The notes beneath the pieces were generated by a model. The model was not told where the DNA came from. It ran no database searches and worked only from the letters and a program-made list of their open reading frames with translations. The position numbers and the translations under genes were made by a program. Source: Schistosoma haematobium (taxonomy: Eukaryota > Platyhelminthes > Trematoda > Strigeidida > Schistosomatidae). From it: a stretch of 64,000 bases of DNA. Shown here in pieces: positions 59,901-64,000 of this stretch (its first letter is position 1; every line of letters begins with the position of its first letter). The stretch lies in contig NC_067195.1 in NCBI RefSeq assembly GCF_000699445.3, positions 56,028,465 to 56,092,464 on the forward strand, in the 5' to 3' direction.

Positions 59901-61071
59901 ACCAACATGGCTCAGACTAGAAGTTAGTAACTGTTTTGTTGTTCATTGTTTACTTCACAACTTTTTCTTGTCGTATACGAATGCTATTTTAATTTATCAT
60001 CTACAATCATCTATGTCTAAAAATTTTATTTTAGGAAACAACTCATGCTAGACAATATCGTGATAATAGAACAATGAGAGGTAAGGATATTTTTGTGCTA
60101 AGAAATTAATTCAATGTATTTACATTAAATTTGTATTTCTTTTTGCGGCTGTTTCTAGTTTCATACAGACTCCAAAATAATGGAAATCGAGTTCATATAA
60201 TTTTTTATCGCATAATTAGATCATCTTTTTTTCAGGACTTATTAATATGTGTATGCAGCATTTTCTTTCTTTATTTCATTCATATCACGATACATTGTAT
60301 AGCTCAGTTTTTTTTGTTTTATATAGGTCGTGGGGCGAGATTTGGTACTGTACGTGGTGCTTTCTCCAATCATAATACTGTAAATCTATCCAGTATGCCG
60401 AATGTACCATTTGGTATAAAAATCCCGACTATTAATCCATTGCATACTACATCACTTTTACCCAATTGGTCTGTTGGTGCTAGATCCATGTAAGTGGGTT
60501 TTTTTTATGAATAATTTGAATTTTTGCTTATGATTTTATTGTTCTTTGTAGCATAGAAGTAGTGCAGCTTCATTAATTGACTTCAGTGTCCTTTTCGTAG
60601 TTATCTTCTATCGCTCAATTGGGAATATAACGCTTATACAAAATAAGGAAGTGAATGAATACTTGAACAATACTGTTTTGGCATATGCTTGGTTGTTTGG
60701 GGTCAACTCTTAACCAACCAACCTAAGCTGTTACACATTCCTATGTAGTATTTTCGGTTGGTTATTAAATTTTAATTCGCTATTTGAACGATCGTCACCT
60801 AGCAGCATTAGTGGTATCTTTCCCATTCTCTAACCTTGTTAACCTCAACTAGTCACGACTTATCATCATCATTTTCGATTTTCATTTCCAATTTATTGAA
60901 TCTGTTTCATCTTCTACTATATACTTTATTTCTGAATAGTTGAGTGTGCAAAGTAGAAATTTCACTTCAACCATTACATTAACGTTTTTCTTGGTGTATT
61001 TTAGTCCATTACTACCATTCAGTTTGGAGCCACGAGCTAACCAAGAACGAAGAGAACGACATGGGCGATAA
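12661..61071 (+). CDS. VIRMA: Virilizer/VIRMA (KIAA1429) homologue, m6A methyltransferase complex scaffold
   Basis: In animals VIRMA scaffolds WTAP, HAKAI, ZC3H13 and METTL3/METTL14 in the nucleus and steers mRNA m6A methylation. Exons: 12661-12720, 12759-12868, 12906-12986, 13024-13238, 13270-13325, 15801-16013, 17598-17669, 18264-18425, 18944-19161, 24342-24427, 24959-25182, 26219-26635, 27185-27273, 27915-28047, 30411-30511, 31430-31806, 32840-33268, 34299-34505, 36647-37191, 38694-38975, 39784-39856, 42721-42887, 45904-46113, 47220-47311, 48266-48658, 50617-50776, 52427-52707, 54089-54470, 55768-56169, 57907-58114, 58506-58735, 60035-60080, 60327-60489, 61005-61071. Phases agree throughout; the total is 6951 nt (2316 aa; human VIRMA about 1812 aa). 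An in-frame TAA at 12619 precedes the ATG. Diagnostic matches: the N-terminal domain, SFWVLMLKELVH..LLPLPSP, and NTSRPPSLHVDDF near the C-terminus. Small extra exons cannot be excluded. Confidence 0.95.
13326..14139. other. VIRMA intron 5, left part: nothing recognised
   Basis: AT-rich intron sequence. No gene or clear repeat family was seen. The intron changes character at about 14140, where the RTE-like fragment begins. Confidence 0.5.
14140..15235 (+). mobile_element. RTE-like (SR2-type) 3' fragment, copy 1, in VIRMA intron 5
   Basis: A 5'-truncated non-LTR element. The RT C-terminal half reads LEYADDIVLFGEDADKMQ (catalytic ADD), CKLLLQNW, VERVDNFTYLGSLISPNG, SVLLYDRETWPL and FDHRCLRNIARI, then in another frame TKTWHQCLKTLTSSLSHVGR and QNRSQWRRCIHYL. 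The frame switches at about 14765 (DLHRLRWF to MPEHRLPRR), where several codons expected in this family are missing. The 3' UTR ends in a (TGAC)n-like tail near 15235. From 14181 it is nearly identical to 40357-41406. Confidence 0.92.
17339..17391. repeat. (AT)n microsatellite in intron 6
   Basis: About 26 uninterrupted AT dinucleotides. The rest of intron 6 (16014-17597) shows nothing else recognisable. Confidence 0.95.
18794..18880 (-). mobile_element. RTE-like 3' tail fragment in intron 8
   Basis: The sequence cagctacaacgtaggaccag followed by a gcatcggtccaggttgccat block is the reverse complement of the last bases of the RTE-like copies (15150-15230). It begins with a (GTCA)n run that corresponds to the element's 3' tail. 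Only the extreme 3' end is present. Confidence 0.8.
19967..21049 (-). pseudogene. Penelope-like RT/GIY-YIG fragment, left (inverted) copy
   Basis: Frames on the minus strand at 21049-20771 and 20764-19967 are in register, separated by a single TAG at 20771-20773. The first holds YRQIDGVAMGSPLGPILADI and YSRYVDDTFIVCNN (catalytic YVDD). The second holds FHFLDVAIKRR, then the nuclease region CIYKFTCTCQSSYIDRTERR with FEHVPKNL. The canonical GIY-YIG glycine in YIG is Asp here. It ends with an approximately 437-bp 3' noncoding tail down to 19530. The 5' limit is the junction at 21072. Confidence 0.9.
21073..22771 (+). pseudogene. Penelope-like RT/GIY-YIG, right copy with extra RT N-terminal segment
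   Basis: From 21073 the frame reads into VMVLRPDKGSGVVLMN, RLPHMYGLPKVHK, PLRPILSMINSPYHKVARWL and VSFDVTSLFTNIP, the upstream RT motifs of Penelope-like elements. At 21673-21679 a run of seven A residues shifts the frame; the left copy has six there. The rest (MCTTDVQ.. to the end at 22771) equals the left copy, including the same TAG at 21965-21967 and the same YID. RT motifs upstream of 21073 are absent. Confidence 0.9.
24342..28047 (+). other. VIRMA: VIRMA exons 10-14: helical repeat region
   Basis: Codes about aa 396-712. Exon 12 starts VQHLLLNLLESPLITTPLRL and continues TICRALDQTTRLPIGLNAFL, equivalent to the LKLNAFKALDSVISMTEGMEAFL segment of vertebrate VIRMA. It then has a charged insert of about 90 residues rich in D, S and N. 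Exon 13 (YERLLNKVHTYELLLEFPKL) matches the ILQKCHFYEVLSEIKRL block. Exon 10 lies just past the 5.2-kb intron that holds the Penelope-like element. Confidence 0.92.
25310..25660. other. Less AT-rich patch in intron 11, unassigned
   Basis: More GC than the surrounding intron, with several direct and inverted short words (ccccaactac, ccaggt). It may be an old transposon remnant. No coding motif or known family could be named. The rest of intron 11 (25183-26218) shows nothing. Confidence 0.3.
28048..29900. other. VIRMA intron 14, main part: nothing recognised
   Basis: AT-rich sequence without supported coding or repeat features over about 1.85 kb. Confidence 0.5.
29915..30095 (+). repeat. RTE-like 3' tail trace and trinucleotide runs in intron 14
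   Basis: caatggggtgtgacaacgtg and ggaccgatgaat (29918-29950) resemble the tail block of the RTE-like copies (ggtgaggtatagcaacttgg followed by accgatgcat). A (CTT)n then (ATT)n run follows at about 30050-30090. Divergence is high, so family assignment is tentative. Confidence 0.45.
31876..31917. repeat. (AT)n microsatellite in intron 16
   Basis: About 20 AT units just after exon 16. The rest of intron 16 (31918-32839) has no recognised feature. Confidence 0.9.
35338..35812. mobile_element. Solo LTR with 5-bp target-site duplication in intron 18
   Basis: The segment begins TGTTAT and ends ATAACA, a perfect inverted terminal pair with TG..CA ends. It is 475 bp long and flanked on both sides by CTGTC (35333-35337 and 35813-35817). 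That is the expected 5-bp duplication made by LTR-retrotransposon integrases. It holds a TATA-like tttatatacc block (35521) and no coding region, so it is best read as a solo LTR left by recombination. A related sequence lies at 57352-57600. Confidence 0.8.
36545..36620 (-). mobile_element. RTE-like 3' fragment just upstream of exon 19
   Basis: caaattaccatacctcatta with a cacatcccagagtagtaaaa block resembles the inverted RTE tail at 43115-43190 (aagttgccataccccattaa, aatcccagaatagtagagat). It ends within about 30 bp of the exon 19 acceptor. Short and diverged. Confidence 0.5.
38060..38510 (+). repeat. Dispersed repeat family R1, copy 1 (intron 19)
   Basis: About 430 bp matching 49860-50300 in the same orientation, including gttggaaaaccctgattcca, gtgcacatgggctcca, the aggctccgg block and a gggcacccgg block. 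Both copies end in a (AAAT)n tail (aaataaataaataaaat), which suggests a non-LTR or SINE-like retroposon 3' end. No ORF is preserved. Confidence 0.75.
40235..41406 (+). mobile_element. RTE-like (SR2-type) 3' fragment, copy 2, in VIRMA intron 21
   Basis: Reaches slightly further 5' than copy 1: an RT box readable as GCPLSSFLFNFIIDLLMEI at about 40270-40330, with a stop. From 40357 onward it equals copy 1 (offset 26176 bp) apart from a few substitutions, e.g. at 40665 (His-Leu preceded by Arg here, Cys in copy 1) and 40939. It has the same loss of codons and frame change after HRLRWF. It ends near 41406 with a degenerate TGAC-type tail. Confidence 0.92.
41510..42370 (+). mobile_element. Older, diverged RTE-like copy in intron 21
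   Basis: Traces of the same family at lower identity: DDLILFDNDTDKIQN (about 41645-41690), SYSGSLISLDG (about 41826-41857), then LEIFDHRCHLSIGRVSWS, GAQTNTWYQSMKSLTVVLSY and DRYRLPGWG (41985-42318). Frameshifts and stops are present. It lies downstream of copy 2 and runs directly into the Sm-alpha-like SINE. Confidence 0.85.
42385..42615 (+). mobile_element. Sm-alpha-like SINE with a decayed hammerhead ribozyme
   Basis: A B-box-like gggttcgaggc at about 42413 is followed at 42453 by atccagctgacaagtcccaa, then ataaaaacgcgtgtcctgga and ttccactgc. This matches the schistosome Sm-alpha hammerhead layout: the outer stem pairs atccag (42453-42458) with ctggat (42488-42493). The core CUGANGA is CTGACAA, and the closing half of stem II with most of the conserved GAAA is deleted. 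Self-cleavage is therefore not expected. Confidence 0.75.
43070..43440 (-). mobile_element. Diverged RTE-like 3' fragment in intron 22
   Basis: The reverse complement matches the 3' end of the RTE-like copies: a cagtcagtgagc start (tail), acatcggttcaagttgccat, and on the far side gtctctaaccgttagtcaca with gaaccccaaccaggtaatct, which correspond to the antisense of the ..LVWGPRD.. coding block. An AT-rich insert lies between. Confidence 0.7.
44008..44420. repeat. Foldback element with 173-bp inverted arms in intron 22
   Basis: The left arm 44008-44180 and right arm 44248-44420 are imperfect reverse complements (caatgagaagacggagttga left; tcaactccgtcttctcattg right) around a 67-bp centre. No ORF of note. 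MITE-like or foldback. It is distinct in sequence from the hairpin at 1212-1428. Confidence 0.85.
44925..44995. repeat. (TAT)n microsatellite in intron 22
   Basis: About 71 bp of uninterrupted TAT/ATT triplets. Confidence 0.97.
45240..45590 (+). mobile_element. RTE-like 3' fragment in intron 22
   Basis: tggggtccacgtgacactcg, cggatgcgattacggttgtg and a tatagcaacctgggttaata block follow the order of the 3' part of the RTE-like copies (LVWGPRD region, then the UTR tail gttgtaactgac). Strongly diverged. It ends about 310 bp before exon 23. Confidence 0.65.
46114..47219. other. VIRMA intron 23: nothing firmly recognised
   Basis: About 1.1 kb without supported features. A short perfect palindrome (ggttatataacc) lies near 46745. 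Confidence 0.45.
49860..50300 (+). repeat. Dispersed repeat family R1, copy 2 (intron 25)
   Basis: Partner of 38060-38510, roughly four fifths identical by eye over the aligned blocks, with the same tail aaataaataaataaaat. Its left side is slightly longer (aagttgatagagcaaaaagc). Confidence 0.75.
50777..52426. other. VIRMA intron 26: no supported feature
   Basis: AT-rich. A slightly GC-richer patch at 51230-51480 may be old transposon sequence, but no family motif could be named. Confidence 0.4.
52708..54088. other. VIRMA intron 27: no supported feature
   Basis: AT-rich intron. A 60-codon open frame at 53814-53996 has no recognisable domain. Confidence 0.4.
54471..55767. other. VIRMA intron 28: no supported feature
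   Basis: AT-rich intron. A less AT-rich stretch near 55010-55210 could be a decayed retroposon. It shares only short words with other repeats here. Confidence 0.4.
57352..57600. repeat. LTR fragment related to the intron 18 solo LTR (intron 29)
   Basis: Starts tgttgtaacgtg and aligns with 35338-35580 through the blocks cttatcgatcg, cctagcccagccagtt-like tctagcccagccagttgagt, tttatataccaa and acatttgtacaa. The right end of the LTR was not found and no flanking duplication was seen. The rest of intron 29 (56170-57351) shows nothing clear. Confidence 0.7.
59570..59930 (-). mobile_element. RTE-like 3' fragment in intron 31
   Basis: Reverse complement of the last 360 bp of the RTE-like copies: the (GTCA)-type tail at 59570, the 3' UTR, and the 3' coding end, with antisense of the LVWG block (ccccaaacaagtagtctaca). 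Very similar to copies 1 and 2 but with small differences, e.g. an extra few bases before the UTR. 5'-truncated at 59930. Confidence 0.9.
60655..60735 (-). repeat. LTR-like fragment, inverted relative to copies at 1.6 and 5.8 kb
   Basis: The reverse complement begins tgtaacagcttaggttggtt and ggttaagagttga and includes aagtattcattcacttcctt. These are the same blocks as 5825-5910 and 1606-1680. Only the start of the repeat is recognisable. It lies in intron 33. Confidence 0.6.
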
Positions 61072-61600
61072 AGAGGAATTCTCATCCTTCATCAGTTCAA
61101 AGAAACATCATTTTAATTTTAAATGTATATAACACTATTTACTTACATAGTAAATGTTGCTTTTCAAATGTATCTTTGTTCATTACTTTTTCATATGCAC
61201 AGAAATTACCATTTGCTTTTGTAAAGTTTTGAAGAAACGTAATGAGAAAATGACTTTTTATAATATTTGTTATTCTTAAAGCTTTTTTAAAAAATCTTTT
61301 CTACCACCGATCTCTATTCTAAGTCTATGGTTATCAAACATACCTTACCTATTGCCATAGTTCAATCTCGTAGTTATCGAAAATAACTCGGAACTTCTAA
61401 ACTCACTGTTTGAATAAAAAGATGATATAGCTTGATTGCTCCTTTACGTTGTAGCCTGTATATGATGCTTAGTAATACAAAATATTTTAATCAAAAGTTA
61501 AAAATATAAACAAATGATTCAAAGAAATCATCAGTTGCTACTTGAACGTGTAAACAATAAACGTTTTTTAGTGTGTATATACTTCTGCCAAGAAAGAAAT
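61072..61600 (+). promoter_or_regulatory. VIRMA: VIRMA 3' UTR with candidate poly(A) signals
   Basis: After the stop codon the sequence is AT-rich and unassigned. AATAAA hexamers lie at 61413-61418 and 61556-61561. Either could direct 3' end formation. The true site cannot be chosen without transcript data. Confidence 0.5.
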
Positions 61601-62079
61601 GACTACTACTGCCTTCCTACTGGTCCCGCCAAATGCTCTTAAAATCTCGGAAGTTCTCGTACTATGAATTAGGAAAACATGTGCATCGAGGGTAGGGATC
61701 AAGGATATTCTTGGAAAAAAGCTCAGAGGGGCCCTGAAAACATCAGGAAACATTCTATCCAATCAAAATTGAATGGAATTTTCTCAGAAACATCTAGGAA
61801 GTAAGTAACTGCGTGTCAAATTTCTGATTAGATGACTATCTATCATGCTACTATGTCTAGTAGGGTTCCAGAAGCCCGAGGCCATCGGAAATGCACTAAA
61901 TACTCTAGATCTTCTGTACATAGATGAATCTTGGTGTATAGCGTACTCTCCACAATTCGAGTCTTTTCTCTCGTGTTCATATCGGCGTTTAACTTTGGCC
62001 TGAGGTCATCGAAGGACTTAGGAAATCAATTCAAGTGTTCAGTTAGGAAACTTATCAGTATGTGAGTAATATTGTTTCC
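61601..62079. other. 3' flank of VIRMA, unassigned
   Basis: No gene recognised. A 64-codon minus-strand frame (61568-61762) has no domain. The stretch is less AT-rich than the introns and could be the 5' part of the non-LTR element that follows. Confidence 0.35.
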
Positions 62080-63600
62080 AATGAGAACCACATCAGACTT
62101 TAATATTTCCATTATTCTGTTTAAAACTGCTCTACCTATCTGTGGAATATGGAGCCTATCCATCTGTATGGAAGACATGGCTCATCACCCCGAGATTCAA
62201 AACAGGGTCACGCAGTGATATTGCTAAGTATAGGTTCACTAACTTGACATCCGTGCTATCTAGAACCATAAGAAATAACATCCACAAACAGCTACTGTCA
62301 TTCTTGCTTTCGGCTAGTCTGATTAGCCTATCTCAACACGGGTTTATGACTAAACACTCATGCTCCACATTACACTTGGAATTTTCTGTTCAAATTACCC
62401 AGAGAAGAGATGATGGTCAGTCAGTGATAATTCTGAACTTCAATTTTGGTAAGGCCTTCGACAGTCACGCAAACTTATTTTTCTAAAACTTTCTTCATTC
62501 GGCATATGGAATCCCTTTTATCTTGGCTGAAATCTTTTTTAGTAGAACGTAGTCAAGTTGTTACCCTTGGATCTTGCTACTCCGAACCTGTGAATGTAGC
62601 CAGCGGGGTTATACGAGGAAGTGTCACTGGCCCATTACCCTTTCTCATTTTTATCGATGACGTGTGTCCCCTCTTTCAGTATGGTGAACCTTTCCTTTTT
62701 GTTGATGACCTAGAAGTGGTTTATTCATTCTCTTCTCCCACCAAAGGCTATATTTTAGCGGTAATCCAAGAAGAAATAAACGAGCTGTACAAATGGACTG
62801 TTTCTTGGAACCTGTCACTGAATATTGAAAAATGTGGATTTATTTACATTGGCAGCAGCCCTAGCCTTAATCTGATCCTACACAAACACACAGTTAAACG
62901 CCTCAACACTGATCGTGACTTAGGCTTGAGATATAGCAACAGTCTAAACTTTTCCGAGCTTATAACAACTTAAGTACCCAAAGCAAGAAAGCTCATCGGA
63001 TTAATGATGATAAACTTCAATAACATCGAATCAACATTATGATTATGTGAAATAATGTATCATACCCATCCTTCAATATACTGTTCTAGTTTACAGTAAT
63101 TGGAGGCATAATGATTTGAATGAAAACTGAAGGTGCTCAAAGAATATTCTCTAAAGACGTTTTAGGATATTATGACAACAAGTATTGCCACCAAAGATGT
63201 CAACAACTCAAGGTAGAACCTATCTGGATAAGGCGTATCAAATTAAACCTTGTCTTCATCTACCGGCTTATAAACGGTATTTCTTACTCTTCGGCATCCA
63301 CCCCTTCATACTCTATTATATTATCCCACAACCTACGCAATAAGAAAAATATCCTAGCGATTCCGAGAACCTACACAAACTTACGCCAAAATGTATTTCG
63401 TTATTCGCTATTCAACCATGTGGAACAGACTCCCGGTAAACCTTCGTTGCAGTGAAACTATAACTCGGTTCAAACGTCTCCTTAATGGCTTTTCCGAAAA
63501 TGGTTTATGTCACCCACAAAATGTCAGTGTGATTACCGATGATTTATACAAACAAGGTTCGCCAACTGTCAAACTGATTGCAAAGCAAAGTAGTACCTTT
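62080..63600 (+). mobile_element. CR1/Jockey-like non-LTR retrotransposon, second copy of the 7.3-9.9 kb family
   Basis: RT blocks in order: SVWKTWLITPRFKTGSRSDI (62160), SQHGFMTKHSCSTLHLEF (62330-62385), FNFGKAFDS (62440), then in another frame GVIRGSVTGPLPFLIFIDD and FVDDLEVVYSF. The first residue of the ADD-type box is Val here (FVDD). The C-terminal region IRYSTMWNRLPVNLRCSE is at 63400-63450. At least three frame changes. Colinear with the minus-strand copy at 7331-9900. Confidence 0.88.
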
Positions 63601-63689
63601 GAAATTTTGCTCGTTTATTTTATTTTCCTTCTAATCATTTTAATATCTGAAGTTCACCTACTGTGTTTACCAATTTAAATGTGTGTGTG

Positions 63690-63985
63690 GTTACATGTAC
63701 ATTAGGAGGAGTAATCGTGATCTCAAAATTAGGGTATATGAACATGTACTTAAATGGTTGCAGAAACAAATAAAATCAAATGATCCTATAAGTGTAGATG
63801 ATACACATCCATCGTCGTCGCTTGCCAAACACAATTGAAACAGTTCATAAGATTGATCTGAACTAGGCTTTTGTGGTGTTGTACAAAGGTGTAAAAGGGC
63901 GTATAGTAAGGTTTATGGAAGCCTTAGCCATACAAAAATACAGGCCCTCTATATGTATTCAGAAAGTTTTAAAATGCCCATAGAA
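63690..63985 (+). pseudogene. GIY-YIG endonuclease relic of a second Penelope-like family
   Basis: Reads RSNRDLKIRVYEHVLKWLQK then SSSLAKHN (63699-63838). After a frameshift it continues TIETVHKID, a stop, AFVVLYKGVKGRIVRFMEAL and AIQKYRPSICIQK. The order (Arg-rich helix with R..EH, LAKH..ETVH, EAL.I....P.ICIQK) follows the C-terminal GIY-YIG region of Penelope-like elements. It is distinct in sequence from the intron 9 element and may extend past the window edge. Confidence 0.65.
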
Positions 63986-64000
63986 TAATCGAAAATGAAG

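Larger units (their letters stand above)
58506..61071 (+). other. VIRMA: VIRMA exons 31-34: conserved C-terminal motif and Arg/Gly tail
   Basis: Codes aa 2149-2316. Exon 31 starts at the exon 30/31 junction with VAPMRGRGF and holds NTSRPPSLHVDDFTKLEKEE, almost identical to the signature VIRMA motif NTSRPPSMHVDDF. Exon 32 is only 46 bp. Exon 33 has GRGARFGTVRGAF. Exon 34 ends with a short Arg-rich tail (EPRANQERRERHGR) and TAA. The long RG-rich tail of vertebrate VIRMA is reduced to a few RG pairs here. Confidence 0.95.

Overview
The window is nuclear DNA from a flatworm, most likely a schistosome (family Schistosomatidae). It is AT-rich, and its introns carry degraded Gypsy, CR1/Jockey-like, RTE-like (SR2-type) and Penelope-like retrotransposons. 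It also holds a remnant that matches the schistosome Sm-alpha SINE with its hammerhead ribozyme, and it shows the schistosome habit of tiny introns at the 5' end of a gene. I cannot name the species from sequence alone. No prokaryotic, organellar, tRNA or rRNA genes were seen.

The one host gene I can support is a complete homologue of VIRMA/Virilizer (KIAA1429), the scaffold subunit of the nuclear m6A mRNA methyltransferase complex. I rebuilt it by hand on the + strand from the ATG at 12661 to the TAA at 61069-61071. It has 34 exons, all reading phases agree across the 33 junctions, and the coding length is 6951 nt (2316 aa). The first four introns are only 31-38 bp. Later introns reach 5.2 kb and are filled with transposons. 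Intron 15 appears to use a GC-AG splice pair.

Layout. 1-12.5 kb is a transposon graveyard upstream of VIRMA: a Gypsy pol relic (+), a foldback repeat, a CR1-like relic (+), then a minus-strand Gypsy element (gag-PR-RT-RNase H-truncated integrase) split by a minus-strand non-LTR element. 12.66-61.07 kb is VIRMA. Its introns hold two almost identical RTE-like 3' fragments (introns 5 and 21), a head-to-head Penelope-like element with 1.54-kb inverted arms (intron 9), a solo LTR with a 5-bp target duplication (intron 18), an Sm-alpha-like SINE with a decayed hammerhead ribozyme (intron 21), a 173-bp-arm foldback (intron 22), and further dispersed repeats. 61.1-62.0 kb is the 3' flank with candidate poly(A) signals. 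62.1-63.6 kb is a second copy of the non-LTR family seen at 7.3-9.9 kb, and 63.7-64.0 kb is a relic of a GIY-YIG domain from another Penelope-like element.

No wholly new biological system was found. The most unusual items are the VIRMA gene structure, the near-identical Penelope inverted pair with shared lesions, and the paired RTE copies that share the same internal defect.
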